NCBI RefSeq assembly: GCF_039691755.1
Contig: NZ_CP137552.1
Location: forward strand, 3,348,001-3,412,000
Length of the DNA stretch: 64,000 nt
Direction: 5' to 3'
From: Halomonas sp. Bachu 37
GTDB taxonomy: Bacteria; Pseudomonadota; Gammaproteobacteria; Pseudomonadales; Halomonadaceae
Position numbers and translations under genes: made by a program. Of the stretch, positions 55,377 through 64,000 are shown one piece after another. The notes below the pieces were generated by a model. It saw only the letters and a list, made by a program, of their open reading frames with translations, did no database searches and was not told the DNA's origin. Numbering within the stretch: the stretch's first letter is position 1; each line of letters starts with the position of its first letter.

Positions 55377-56255
55377 TTAGACGTCGAGCCCACCAAATCG
55401 GCCATGCTGATAATCTTCTATCGCCTGCACGATCTCTTGCCGGCTGTTCATCACAAACGGGCCGTGAGACACCATCGGTTCATCGATTACATCGCCGTGG
55501 CCAAACAGCAGGCGCGCATCGCTACCGGCTTCGATCACCAGACGCTCACCGTCGCGGTCGACTTCGATCAGATGGTGGGCCTTGACGGGCTCGCCACCGA
55601 CCGTGACATCACCCTCCACCACATAGAGAAATACCTGCCGTCCTGGCGCGACGGGCAACTGTTCGTGCGTGCCGGCGGGCAGCCTCAGCGTCGACATGAA
55701 AACACCCGTCAACGTCTCGATGGGGCCAGCGTGTTCTTGCCACTCGCCGGCGATCAGGTTCAGCTCGCCACCGCCCGGCAGCGCAATGGCGGGAATGGAC
55801 TCCTGCTGCAGCCCCACGTAGCGCGGCTCGCTCATCTTCAGGCGCGCCGGCAGGTTGACCCACAGCTGCAGGATCTCCAGCGGGCCGCCATCGCGCAGGA
55901 AATCAGGCGATGAAACTTCCGCATGCACGATACCGCTGCCCGCCGTCATCCACTGCACGCCACCGGCGTGAATCACGCTCTGATGCTTGGCGCTATCCGC
56001 ATGGGCCAGCGATCCTTGCAGAATGAAGGTCACCGTCTCGAAGCCCCGATGCGGGTGCGGGCCAAAGGGCAGCCCCTGGTTATTGGGGGGATAGACCTGC
56101 GGGCCGTGGTGGTTCAAGAACAGAAACGGGTCGAGCTGATCGAGCCCTGGCCCCGGCAATGGCCGCCGCGTGACCAGGTCGCCGATATCATCGCGCCGTG
56201 CCGGGTGCAGGGCGATGACTCGACGCACTGCCTGAGAAGAATTAGCTGAAGACAT
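55377..56255 (-). CDS. Pirin family protein
   Basis: A 292-residue bicupin of the pirin family. The N-terminal cupin holds the metal site P-H-P-H-R-G-F-E-T-V-T (about 67-77) plus S-V-I-H-A-G-G-V-Q-W-M-T-A-G-S-G-I-V-H-A-E. Some pirins are quercetin dioxygenases; others have regulatory roles. Start MSSANSS after AAGGAGCG. Likely an independent accessory gene. Confidence 0.9.
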   Translation of the reverse strand: MSSANSSQAVRRVIALHPARRDDIGDLVTRRPLPGPGLDQLDPFLFLNHHGPQVYPPNNQGLPFGPHPHRGFETVTFILQGSLAHADSAKHQSVIHAGGVQWMTAGSGIVHAEVSSPDFLRDGGPLEILQLWVNLPARLKMSEPRYVGLQQESIPAIALPGGGELNLIAGEWQEHAGPIETLTGVFMSTLRLPAGTHEQLPVAPGRQVFLYVVEGDVTVGGEPVKAHHLIEVDRDGERLVIEAGSDARLLFGHGDVIDEPMVSHGPFVMNSRQEIVQAIEDYQHGRFGGLDV

Positions 56256-56394
56256 GACGCGCTCCTTAACAAATATCGCCCAGCGTAAAACCTGCACCGA
56301 GAGATGAGGAGCGAATAATTTTCCCCGGTTCGTTGAAGGAAATTGGCAGAAGCCCGTCTAGCGCCATAAAGGCCGAGACTTCCACTCGTCTTGC

Positions 56395-57435
56395 TCAGAA
56401 CTCCGTCACTACCGTCACTCCCGCCCCCTCGAACTTGTCCATGTTCATCAGCGCGCCGATCGACTGTTCCAGCGTGATCCGCCGGCCGATCAGCCGCTCG
56501 GGCGAGAGCTTGCCAGACTCGATCAACGCCAGCATGGCGTCATAACGATGCGCCTGCATGCCATGGCTGCCCAGTATTTCCAGTTCGTCGGCAATCACCT
56601 TGCTCATGGGGATGGCAGGCGTACTGTGATCCGCCAGCATCAACCCCACCTGCACGTGCCTGCCGCGCTTGCGCAGGTTGCTGATGGAATTGAAGCAGGT
56701 GGTGGGGTGCCCCAGCGCATCGAGCGACACATGGGCACCGCCGCACGTGATTTCTATTACGGCTTCAGCCACGTTGGCTACGTTCGCTGCATTCACGGTG
56801 GCCACCGCGCCCACTTGGCGGGCCAAATGCAGCGCCTCTTCGGAAATATCGACAGCTACTACATTGGCGCCCACGGCGTTGGCTATCATCACCGCCGACA
56901 ACCCCACCCCGCCGCAGCCGTGAACGGCTACCCACTGGCCCGCCGCCGTTCTGCCCTGATCCACCACCGCCCGAAAGGAGGTCACGAAACGGCAGCCCAG
57001 ACTCGCAGCGGTAGCAAAATCGAGCGTCTCCGGCAGCGCGACCAGATTCACGTCGGCGTAATGGATACCCACATACTCGGCAAAGGAACCCCAGTGGGTA
57101 AAGCCCGGCTGGAATTGACTTTCGCACACCTGCTGATTGCCGGAGTGGCACTCGGGGCAGGCGCCGCACCCGCCCACGAACGGCACCGTCACCCGGTCGC
57201 CAACACGCCACTGTTTAACGTCTTTGCCTACGGCCTCGACAACACCAGCCAGCTCATGGCCCGGCACATGGGGAAGCCGGATACCCGGATCATGGCCCAT
57301 CCAGCCGTGCCAGTCGCTGCGGCATACACCGTTGGCCATCACCTTCACCACGACACCGTGAGTTTCTGGGGCAGGATCAGGCAACTTCTGAATGCTTGGC
57401 GGGGCGGAAAAGTTTTCGAAAACAACGGCTTTCAT
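56395..57435 (-). CDS. Zinc-dependent alcohol dehydrogenase
   Basis: A 346-residue medium-chain dehydrogenase. Catalytic zinc residues C-R-S-D-W (Cys38) and G-H-E (about 60); structural zinc cysteines C-G-A-C-P-E-C-H-x(6)-C; NAD motif H-G-C-G-G-V-G-L-S (about 173) followed by V-V-A-V-D, so NAD is preferred. Substrate unknown. Its upstream flank is the AT-rich non-coding patch. Confidence 0.9.
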   Translation of the reverse strand: MKAVVFENFSAPPSIQKLPDPAPETHGVVVKVMANGVCRSDWHGWMGHDPGIRLPHVPGHELAGVVEAVGKDVKQWRVGDRVTVPFVGGCGACPECHSGNQQVCESQFQPGFTHWGSFAEYVGIHYADVNLVALPETLDFATAASLGCRFVTSFRAVVDQGRTAAGQWVAVHGCGGVGLSAVMIANAVGANVVAVDISEEALHLARQVGAVATVNAANVANVAEAVIEITCGGAHVSLDALGHPTTCFNSISNLRKRGRHVQVGLMLADHSTPAIPMSKVIADELEILGSHGMQAHRYDAMLALIESGKLSPERLIGRRITLEQSIGALMNMDKFEGAGVTVVTEF

Positions 57436-57845
57436 TCGTGGCTCCCTACGCTTTTTTTCTTATTCTACCGATTCCGGAGTGGCTGGGGTTTAAGAGGGCC
57501 TTTAAATCCAGCACGGCTACGCATCATGTATACCCATGTTCGATGGACAGCATGCTGGAAGCACCCAACGAGGTAATGAGGCCTCGGCAGCGACGTGATA
57601 ATCCTCTCGAACCACTGGCGAAATATATAAATTTTACGCTTATCTCTATATGAGACGCAGTATATGCAAAGAAAAAACGGTTTCCTTTGCATATATGAGG
57701 CGTCATGTATAAATCTTTCTATTTTATATACATGAAGAAGCACAATGTACGCTGGAGAAGCACCCTTGCCGGAAGGCTACCACTGGCCGGCGAAACCGTT
57801 CAGGAACCCCTCGGCGGGTGAAGTGCCTCCCACTAATTGCACGCT
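57436..57845. other. AT-rich non-coding patch
   Basis: 410 bases with no supported gene. The central part (57620-57740) is far more AT-rich than the rest of the window and holds an imperfect inverted repeat (57654-57704). Short frames on both strands lack ribosome sites and protein character. Confidence 0.55.
57654..57704. repeat. Imperfect long inverted repeat in the AT-rich patch
   Basis: TATATGCAAAG at 57661-57671 and its exact complement at 57685-57695 with a 13-base loop; outer arms GACGC (57654-57658) and GCGTC (57700-57704) also pair. Confidence 0.75.
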
Positions 57846-57947
57846 TCAGCGCTGGTCATTCAGCTCAGCCACCAGCATCTGCCGATAGGTGAGGGCGGTC
57901 GCCTCGACCTCGCTTGCGCTCCAGGGTATCGCTCGACTCGTCTTCAT
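57846..57947 (-). pseudogene. Truncated gene stub coupled to yicC
   Basis: A 33-codon frame whose ATG overlaps the yicC stop (TGATG). The peptide W-S-A-S-E-V-E-A-T-A-L-T-Y-R-Q-M-L-V-A-E-L looks like the first helices of a type of HNH/DUF restriction-like protein that starts W-[ST]-x-E-E-V-E-A-T-V-x-D-Y-x-x-M-L. It ends at a stop where that homology would continue, next to AT-rich DNA. Probably a remnant; a functional micro-protein is less likely. Confidence 0.4.
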
Positions 57948-58825
57948 CACTCAATATTCTGAATCTGCTCGCGCATCTGCTCGATCAATACCTTCAGCTC
58001 CACCGCGCAGCGGGTGGTTTCTGCCACTACGGATTTCGACGAGAGCGTGTTGGCTTCGCGGTTCAGCTCCTGCATCAGGAAGTCCAGGCGGCGGCCCTTG
58101 GGGCCTTTCTGGGCGAGCTGACGGCTGACTTCTCCTACATGTGCGGTGAGCCGATCCAGCTCTTCGTCCACATCGGCTTTCTGCGCCACCAGCACCAGTT
58201 CGGCTTCCAGGCGTTGGGGATCGAGTTCGGTCCTGGCGATTTCCAGGCGCTCCAGCAGCTGGGCGCGCTGGCGTTCCAGAATCTGTGGCAGCAGGCTGCG
58301 CACGGTGGCGACCTGCTCGCTGACGGCCGTGAGTCGGCTTTCGATCATCTCGGCAAGCTTTTCGCCCTCACGGGCACGGGCGTCGAGCAATTCGTCCAGG
58401 GCTTGGTCGAACAGCGCCTTGGCGCCGGCTTTGATGACCTCCTGGTCGAGATGCTGCGTTTCCATCACACCGGGCTGATTCAACAGCTCAAGCGTGGTGG
58501 GCGGCACGGCACTTGGGACTTGCCGCTGCACGGCGTTCAGCGCTTCTCCAATCGCGGCCAGGCGCGCGGCATTCACGGCGGGAACTTGGGTGGTCTCCGC
58601 ACTTTCAAAACGCACACTGCATTCGATCTTGCCCCGCGCCAGCCGCGTACGGAGCGCTTCGCGCAGTACCGGCTCCAGGTCGCGCAGGCTTTCGTGTAAA
58701 CGAAAATGCGGCTCCAGGTAGCGCTGGTTCACCGAGCGAATTTCCACCTGCAGCGTGCCCCAGGGGGCGGCCTGCTCGGTGCGGGCGAAGGCGGTCATGC
58801 TGTGTACGCGAGAGACTTGGGCCAT
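57947..58825 (-). CDS. yicC: YicC family endoribonuclease-like protein
   Basis: A 292-residue YicC protein. The start [10 protein letters not shown] and the C-terminal [17 protein letters not shown] family motif are present. E. coli YicC has been linked to RNA turnover. Start at 58825 after GAGGAC. Divergent from rph, conserved context. Confidence 0.93.
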   Translation of the reverse strand: MAQVSRVHSMTAFARTEQAAPWGTLQVEIRSVNQRYLEPHFRLHESLRDLEPVLREALRTRLARGKIECSVRFESAETTQVPAVNAARLAAIGEALNAVQRQVPSAVPPTTLELLNQPGVMETQHLDQEVIKAGAKALFDQALDELLDARAREGEKLAEMIESRLTAVSEQVATVRSLLPQILERQRAQLLERLEIARTELDPQRLEAELVLVAQKADVDEELDRLTAHVGEVSRQLAQKGPKGRRLDFLMQELNREANTLSSKSVVAETTRCAVELKVLIEQMREQIQNIE

Positions 58826-58945
58826 GGCGTCCTCTATTGGGTAAACGAGAGGGTAAACGAGATTTCCTCCAGTCTACCCGATAAGACGGGGTGCAAGCCG
58901 TGTAGAATGGCGAGCCCGCTAATACGACCATGGAGAACAGAGAGC

Positions 58946-59701
58946 ATGGAGAAGAAATCCGGTACGCGCCCCGATGTGGCGCGCCCCAGCGGTCGCGAGG
59001 CTGACCAGCCGCGCGAAATCCGCCTGACCCGCGACTATACCCGCCATGCCGAAGGCTCGGTACTGGTGGAATTCGGTGATACCAAGGTACTGTGCAACGC
59101 CAGTGTGGAAGCGGGAGTGCCACGCTGGTTACGCGGCAAGAACCAGGGCTGGGTTACCGCCGAGTACGGCATGCTGCCCCGGGCGACCCATTCGCGTAGC
59201 GGTCGTGAAGCGACACGTGGCAAGCAGGGCGGGCGTACCCTGGAGATCCAGCGTCTGATCGGCCGCAGCCTGCGTGCGGCGGTGAATCTGAAGAAGCTGG
59301 GCGAGTTCACCATTACCGTGGATTGCGATGTGATCCAGGCCGATGGTGGCACTCGCACCGCCTCGATCACGGGCGGCTGCGTGGCCTTGGTCGATGCGAT
59401 CCGCTACCTGCAGCGGGAGAAGAAGATCAAGGGCGATCCCTTCAAGCAGCTGGTGAGTTCGGTGTCGGTGGGGATCTACAAAGGAATGCCGGTGGTCGAT
59501 CTCGATTACCCCGAAGACAGTAGCGCCGATACCGACATGAACGTGGTGATGACCGAGAGCGGAGAGCTGATCGAGGTGCAGGGCACCGCTGAGGCGGGTG
59601 CGTTCACCCGTGCCGAGCTCAATGCCATGCTCGATCTGGCCGAGAAAGCCGGCGCCCAGCTACGCGCCCATCAGCGTGAAGCGCTGGGAATTCGGCAGTA
59701 A
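58946..59701 (+). CDS. rph: Ribonuclease PH
   Basis: A 251-residue phosphorolytic exoribonuclease that trims tRNA 3' ends. R-P-S-G-R near 13, G-x-T-K-V-L-C motif as [23 protein letters not shown] and [19 protein letters not shown] are typical. N-terminus is about 8 residues longer than E. coli RPH. ATG at 58946 after AGAGAG. Confidence 0.96.
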   Translation: MEKKSGTRPDVARPSGREADQPREIRLTRDYTRHAEGSVLVEFGDTKVLCNASVEAGVPRWLRGKNQGWVTAEYGMLPRATHSRSGREATRGKQGGRTLEIQRLIGRSLRAAVNLKKLGEFTITVDCDVIQADGGTRTASITGGCVALVDAIRYLQREKKIKGDPFKQLVSSVSVGIYKGMPVVDLDYPEDSSADTDMNVVMTESGELIEVQGTAEAGAFTRAELNAMLDLAEKAGAQLRAHQREALGIRQ

Positions 59702-59741
59702 GCCGTTTCGAACCACGCTATCTACCGACCCACATAACGCG

Positions 59742-59766
59742 ACACGCCGGCATCGAGCCGGCGTGT
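59742..59766. terminator. Bidirectional hairpin between rph and crc
   Basis: Perfect 10-bp stem ACACGCCGGC / GCCGGCGTGT with ATCGA loop, between two convergent genes. Short AT stretch only, so strength is uncertain. Confidence 0.6.
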
Positions 59767-59788
59767 ATAGCGAAGCAGGGACACAGGC

Positions 59789-60556
59789 TTAAAGGGTGAG
59801 ATCGTACTCGACGATCAATGGCGCATGTTCGGAGAACGTGGCGTCATAATCGATCCATGCATCCACCACGTGGCGGCGGAAGTTGGGACCGACCACCTGG
59901 TAGTCGATGCGCCAGCCTTCCTGGCGCTCCCGCGAAACTTCCTGATCCAGCTTGGGCCACCAGGTATATTCACCCGCATCGCGATTGATCTCGCGGAAGG
60001 TGTCGATGAATCCGGTGGGGCCGAACAGCTGATCCATCCACGCACGCTCTTCGGGCCGGAAGCCCGGGGTGAGCTGGTTGTCGGACCAGTTGGCCAGATC
60101 AATCGTCTTGTGCGCGATGTTCCAGGTACCGCAAATGATGTACTCGCGTCGCTTGCGCGCCATCTTGCTCAGGTATTCCTGGTACTGATTCATGAACGCC
60201 TGCTTGGCCTGCATGTCGTCGCCATCGGGCATGAGGAAAGTGGCGATGCTGAAACGGTCGTAATCGGCCTGAAGAAAACGTCCTTCATGATCGCACTGGG
60301 GAAACCCCAGCCCGTACATGATCGCCTTGGGGATCTGGCGACAATAGAGCGCCACGCCGGCAAACCCATCTTCCTCGGCATCCAGGAAGTAACCTTCATA
60401 GCCTTCCGGATACAGAATATGGTCGCCGAGCTCGAAGCTCTTGGCCTTGATGTTCTGCACACAGACGACGTCGACATCCTGCTGAGCCAGCCAGTCCAGG
60501 AACCCCCGTTCGACGGCATCACGAATACCATTGACATTGATGCTGGCAATTTTCAT
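59789..60556 (-). CDS. crc: Catabolite repression control protein Crc
   Basis: A 255-residue exonuclease III-fold protein. The block Y-L-S-K-M-A-R-K-R-R-E-Y-I (128-140), the E-R-A-W-M-D segment and G-W-R-I-D-Y-Q-V match Pseudomonas Crc better than ExoIII. Catalytic positions are lost: Q-E-x-K reads Q-N-I-K (Asn35), and the G-D-x-N motif reads G-T-W-N (Thr144); Asp of the S-D-H motif is Glu243. Crc acts with Hfq to repress translation of catabolic mRNAs. Position beside pyrE and rph is the Pseudomonas order. A divergent nuclease cannot be fully excluded. Confidence 0.87.
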   Translation of the reverse strand: MKIASINVNGIRDAVERGFLDWLAQQDVDVVCVQNIKAKSFELGDHILYPEGYEGYFLDAEEDGFAGVALYCRQIPKAIMYGLGFPQCDHEGRFLQADYDRFSIATFLMPDGDDMQAKQAFMNQYQEYLSKMARKRREYIICGTWNIAHKTIDLANWSDNQLTPGFRPEERAWMDQLFGPTGFIDTFREINRDAGEYTWWPKLDQEVSRERQEGWRIDYQVVGPNFRRHVVDAWIDYDATFSEHAPLIVEYDLTL

Positions 60557-60710
60557 AAAATCGTCCCTTTAGCGTCGCTGCTGTATGATACCCGACGTTT
60601 AGACGTTTGGGTAAAGCCCATGCGCAATTGTGCCGGTTTCCAGCTGGATATTTTCGCTATTGCCTACTTTCCCATTCACCGATCCAACTCTCTACCCTGC
60701 GAGGATAGCC

Positions 60711-61370
60711 GTGGCCGATACCCTGCAACCCTACCAGCGCGATTTCATTGAATTCGCCATCGCGCAAGGTGTGCTCAAGTTCGGTGAGTTCACGTTGAAA
60801 TCGGGCCGTGTCAGTCCCTATTTCTTCAATGCGGGACTGTTCCAGAGCGGTGCCGCCCTGGCACGTCTCGGCCGTTTTTACGCTCAGGCTATCGAAGATA
60901 GCGCTATTAGCTATGACGTGCTGTTCGGCCCGGCCTACAAGGGAATTCCCCTCGCGGCCACCACGGCCGTCGCCCTGGCCGATCATCATCAGCGCGATAC
61001 GCCCTACGCCTTCAACCGCAAGGAAGCCAAGACCCATGGCGAAGGCGGCAATATCGTCGGCGCGCCGCTGGCGGGCGATATACTCATCATCGACGATGTG
61101 ATTACCGCCGGCACCGCCATTCGCGAGGTCATGGAGCTGATCGCCCAGCATCCGGCACGCGCCGCCGGGGTAGTGATCGCGTTGGATCGCCAGGAGCGCG
61201 GCACCGGTGCCATGAGCGCCATCCAGGAAGTCGAAGCCAACCATGGCATTCCCGTGGTCAGCATCGTGACCCTTGAGCAAGTACTGACTTATCTGGAAAC
61301 CCAGGCAAGTACGGACATGCAGCCCCATGCCGACGCGATTCGTGCCTATCGCGACCGCTACGGGGTCTAG
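60711..61370 (+). CDS. pyrE: Orotate phosphoribosyltransferase
   Basis: A 219-residue enzyme forming orotidine 5'-phosphate from orotate and PRPP. PRPP site [13 protein letters not shown] (about 120-132), flexible catalytic loop [10 protein letters not shown] (about 101-110) and F-K-S-G/L-K-S-G-R-x-S-P-Y start. Start is GTG at 60711 after GAGGA; the upstream frame is not PyrE-like. Ends 4 bases inside the convergent trmL. Confidence 0.95.
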   Translation: MADTLQPYQRDFIEFAIAQGVLKFGEFTLKSGRVSPYFFNAGLFQSGAALARLGRFYAQAIEDSAISYDVLFGPAYKGIPLAATTAVALADHHQRDTPYAFNRKEAKTHGEGGNIVGAPLAGDILIIDDVITAGTAIREVMELIAQHPARAAGVVIALDRQERGTGAMSAIQEVEANHGIPVVSIVTLEQVLTYLETQASTDMQPHADAIRAYRDRYGV

Positions 61371-61837
61371 GCTTTCACCGCGCCGATAAAGCCTTGCTGA
61401 CGCCAGGCTTCATAGCTCACGATGGCAACCGCGTTGGAGAGATTCAAGCTGCGATTGTTGGGCTGCATGGGGATCGTCAGGCGCCGGGACTCGGCCAAGG
61501 ATTGATGAACATAGTCCGGTAGGCCGCCGGTTTCCGAGCCGAACAGCAGGACATCGCCGGGCTCAAAAGCGAAATCGCTGTAGGCGCGCGTACCGCGCGT
61601 GGTCAAGGCCAGGATGCGCCGGTCCGCCATGGTTTGGGAAAACGCGGCATAGTCGGCATGGCGCGTCACGTTGGTCAGGTCGCGATAATCGAGCCCGGCA
61701 CGGCGCAGCTTCTTCTCTTCCAGGTCGAACCCCAGCGGTTCGATCAGGTGCAGCCGGCAACCGTTGTTGGCCACAAGGCGCATGATATTGCCGGTATTGG
61801 GCGCCATGCGCGGCTCGAATAGTGCTATTTCAAACAT
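61367..61837 (-). CDS. trmL: tRNA (cytidine(34)-2'-O)-methyltransferase
   Basis: A 156-residue SPOUT methyltransferase that modifies the wobble base of tRNA-Leu. Knot motifs: P-x-N-x-G-N-I-x-R (about 13-21), [10 protein letters not shown] (about 99-108) and [11 protein letters not shown] near the end. Start MFEIALFEP after AGGTAGCG. 3' end overlaps pyrE by 4 bases. Confidence 0.95.
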   Translation of the reverse strand: MFEIALFEPRMAPNTGNIMRLVANNGCRLHLIEPLGFDLEEKKLRRAGLDYRDLTNVTRHADYAAFSQTMADRRILALTTRGTRAYSDFAFEPGDVLLFGSETGGLPDYVHQSLAESRRLTIPMQPNNRSLNLSNAVAIVSYEAWRQQGFIGAVKA

Positions 61838-61931
61838 CGCTACCTGCCTGATCATCAGCCCTGTCATTGGTTATATTGCGCTGCCGGGCGTACTCCCCAG
61901 CCGCCGCCGATTGTAGAGGAAACATGCCGTC

Positions 61932-63989
61932 ATGACGCCCACTATCGCCAAACGCCTCAACGGCTTGAATCCTCGTCAACAGGAAGCGGTGCGCTATATC
62001 GATGGTCCCTGCCTGGTGCTGGCCGGCGCCGGCTCGGGCAAGACCAGCGTGATCACCACCAAGATCGCCTACCTGGTGCAGGAGTGCGGCATGAGCGCCC
62101 GGCGTATCGCCGCGGTGACCTTCACCAACAAGGCCGCCCGCGAAATGAAGGAGCGCGTGGGGCAGATGCTCAAGGGCAAGGAAGGCCACGGTCTCACCGT
62201 CTCCACCTTCCATACCCTGGGGCTCAACATCATTCGCAGTGAACTCAAGGCGCTGGGCTATAAGCCGGGCTTCTCTCTGTTCGACCCCGAGGACGCCAAG
62301 GCGCTGCTGCGTGACCTGATGAACAAGGACGCTCAGGTCGACGCCGAACAGATCAACGCCGTGCAGGGACGGATCTCCCAGTGGAAGAACGACCTGGTGC
62401 TACCCGGCGAGGCACTATCGCATGCCGCCGATGATGACGAGCATTTCGCCGCCCGGGTGTACGAGGCCTACGGGCGCCATCTGAAAGCCTATAACGCCGT
62501 CGATTTCGACGACCTGATCCTGCTGCCGGTGGTGCTGTTGCAGCGCGACCCGGAGGCGCTGGCGCGCTGGCGACGCAAGATCCACTACATGCTGGTGGAC
62601 GAGTACCAGGACACCAACGTCTCCCAGTACTTGCTGGTGAAGCTGCTGATGGCCGAGCGCTCGACCTTCACCGTGGTCGGCGACGACGATCAGTCGATCT
62701 ATGCCTGGCGCGGCGCGAGGCCCGAAAACCTGGTCACCCTAGGCGAGGATTTCCCGCGGCTCAAGGTGATCAAGCTGGAGCAGAATTATCGCTCCACCGG
62801 CATCATACTGCGTGCCGCCAACACCTTGATCGCCAACAATCCCCACGTCTACGAGAAGACGTTATGGTCGGATATGGGCCAGGGCGATGCCATCCGCGTG
62901 ATCGTCAACCGGCACGAGGAGGCCGAGGCCGAGCGCGTGGCCAGCGAGATCCTCACCCGGCGGATCAAGGAGCGCTCCGAATGGCGCGACTTCGCCGTGC
63001 TCTATCGCGGCAACTTCCAGGCCCGCCTGCTGGAGTTGAAGCTGCAGCACTACCAGATTCCCTACAAGCTCTCCGGCGGCACCTCCTTCTTCTCACGCAA
63101 CGAGATCAAGGATGCCATGGCCTACCTGCGGCTGCTGATCAATCCGGCCGACGACAATGCCTTCCTGCGCATCGTCAACGTTCCGCGCCGCGAGATCGGC
63201 CCTGGCACCCTGGAGAAACTCGCCAACTATGCCACCGAGCGCGGGGGCTCGCTGTTTGCCTCCTGCCATGAGCTAGGACTCGAGCAAGTGCTGCCGACAC
63301 GGGCGGTGGAGAGACTTTCCCGCTTCATCCATTTCATCGATGGTGTACGCCGGCGCATGGACGAAGGCGACGCCATCGCCGCCATTCGCGACATGCTGCG
63401 CGACATGGATTACGAAGCCTGGCTGTACCAGAACGCCAGCGCGCCGACCATTGCCGAACGGCGCATGGCCAACGTATGGATCTTGATCGACCAGCTGGAA
63501 AAGTCGCTCAACCGCGATCCAGAAGACGATACCGCATCGACCGAAACCGAGACCGATAGCGTCGAGGCGGCCATTTCGCGGCTGGTACTGCGCGATATTC
63601 TCGAGCAGCAGGCCGAGGAGGACGACTCTGACCGGGTGCAGTTGCTGACCATGCACGCCTCCAAGGGTCTGGAGTTTCCTCATGTCTATCTGATGGGCTG
63701 GGAGGAAGACCTGCTGCCCCACCGCAACGCCATCGAGGCGGGTACAGTGGAGGAGGAGCGCCGCCTAGCCTATGTCGGCATTACCCGCGCCAGGCGCACC
63801 TTGACGTTGACGCTTGCGCGCCAGCGTAAGGCCTATGGCGAGCTGATGGACTGCGCGCCAAGCCGTTTCCTCGAGGAGCTACCGGAAGACGATCTTGACT
63901 GGGAGGGCCGCACCGACAAGGAAGATCCCGAGCGGAAGCAGGAGCGCGGCAAGGACGCCATCGCTGGCCTGCGCTCATTATTGGGCTGA
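61932..63989 (+). CDS. rep: ATP-dependent DNA helicase Rep
   Basis: A 685-residue SF1A helicase, the accessory replicative motor. Walker A A-G-A-G-S-G-K-T (31-38), motif II V-D-E-Y-Q-D-T-N, motif III G-D-D-D-Q-S-I-Y-A-W-R-G-A, motif VI V-G-I-T-R-A. The Y in D-E-Y-Q, G-L-N-P-R-Q-Q-E-A-V start and lack of the UvrD tail mark it as Rep. It is the second UvrD-like helicase of the window. ATG at 61932 has no strong ribosome site. Confidence 0.95.
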   Translation: MTPTIAKRLNGLNPRQQEAVRYIDGPCLVLAGAGSGKTSVITTKIAYLVQECGMSARRIAAVTFTNKAAREMKERVGQMLKGKEGHGLTVSTFHTLGLNIIRSELKALGYKPGFSLFDPEDAKALLRDLMNKDAQVDAEQINAVQGRISQWKNDLVLPGEALSHAADDDEHFAARVYEAYGRHLKAYNAVDFDDLILLPVVLLQRDPEALARWRRKIHYMLVDEYQDTNVSQYLLVKLLMAERSTFTVVGDDDQSIYAWRGARPENLVTLGEDFPRLKVIKLEQNYRSTGIILRAANTLIANNPHVYEKTLWSDMGQGDAIRVIVNRHEEAEAERVASEILTRRIKERSEWRDFAVLYRGNFQARLLELKLQHYQIPYKLSGGTSFFSRNEIKDAMAYLRLLINPADDNAFLRIVNVPRREIGPGTLEKLANYATERGGSLFASCHELGLEQVLPTRAVERLSRFIHFIDGVRRRMDEGDAIAAIRDMLRDMDYEAWLYQNASAPTIAERRMANVWILIDQLEKSLNRDPEDDTASTETETDSVEAAISRLVLRDILEQQAEEDDSDRVQLLTMHASKGLEFPHVYLMGWEEDLLPHRNAIEAGTVEEERRLAYVGITRARRTLTLTLARQRKAYGELMDCAPSRFLEELPEDDLDWEGRTDKEDPERKQERGKDAIAGLRSLLG

Positions 63990-64000
63990 AAGCATCCCGT

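Noticed and set aside
57465..57743. 92-codon frame in the AT-rich patch
   Set aside because: No ribosome site; it runs through the inverted repeat and has no protein-like pattern.

Overview
The window is chromosomal DNA of a high-GC gammaproteobacterium, most likely a member of the Halomonadaceae (Halomonas or a close relative). This is inferred from gene content and order. The backbone blocks ubiC-ubiA-phoB-phoR, pst-phoU, HU, recG-oxyR, ridA-spoT-rpoZ-gmk, yicC-rph-crc-pyrE and rep follow the arrangement known from Pseudomonas. TRAP and tripartite tricarboxylate (TTT) solute-binding proteins, a NSS symporter and an AtoE-like permease fit a marine or halophilic heterotroph. No tRNA, rRNA, CRISPR array, prophage or intact insertion sequence was seen. 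Coding density is high and many neighbouring genes overlap by 1-4 bases.

Region 1 (1-3.8 kb) holds the end of an ABC solute-binding protein, a nitroreductase, an MscL channel with a zinc-ribbon tail, and a chemoreceptor. Region 2 (3.8-18.7 kb) is a catabolic island. It has catIJ/pcaIJ-pcaF-pcaD for the 3-oxoadipate pathway, a hydroxyacyl-CoA dehydrogenase plus cyclase pair, an AtoE-like permease with YciI, muconolactone isomerase (CatC) and a short-chain dehydrogenase, a TctCBA transporter with a CaiB/BaiF CoA-transferase, and an IclR-family regulator. Four 17-bp palindromes of one type (TGTWCGC core) lie before pcaIJ, in the permease/dehydrogenase divergent region, and twice between tctC and iclR. 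They suggest one IclR regulon. CatA and CatB are not in the window.

Region 3 (18.2-29.3 kb) contains aroQ with two overlapping or tightly spaced crcB genes, a DUF72 protein, a NSS transporter, hexR, uvrD, a Tat-exported orphan TRAP binding protein, and a small sulfurtransferase module (ArsR-rhodanese regulator, DsrE protein, rhodanese) with a palindromic operator and a gene remnant.

Region 4 (29.4-38.5 kb) is the phosphate regulon: pstSCAB-phoU and phoBR, with two tandem Pho boxes before phoB and a degenerate 11-bp-periodic Pho-like array before pstC. cysZ and a PCu(A)C copper chaperone lie between them. Region 5 (38.5-52.2 kb) is housekeeping: ubiA, ubiC, rubredoxin reductase, HU, yccS, recG, oxyR, a YeeZ-like protein, ridA, spoT, rpoZ and gmk.

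Region 6 (52.2-57.95 kb) looks like an accessory insertion between gmk and yicC: extensin-like protein, glycine-zipper lipoprotein, MFS exporter, DNA glycosylase, pirin, zinc alcohol dehydrogenase, an AT-rich non-coding patch and a gene stub coupled to yicC. Region 7 (57.9-64 kb) is yicC, rph, crc (an ExoIII-fold protein that has lost catalytic acids), pyrE, trmL and rep.

The likely links are these: the IclR protein controls uptake and the 3-oxoadipate steps, Crc could impose catabolite repression on the same genes, and PhoBR controls itself and probably pst. The best candidates for something not yet described are the catabolic island with its shared operator and the compact sulfurtransferase module.
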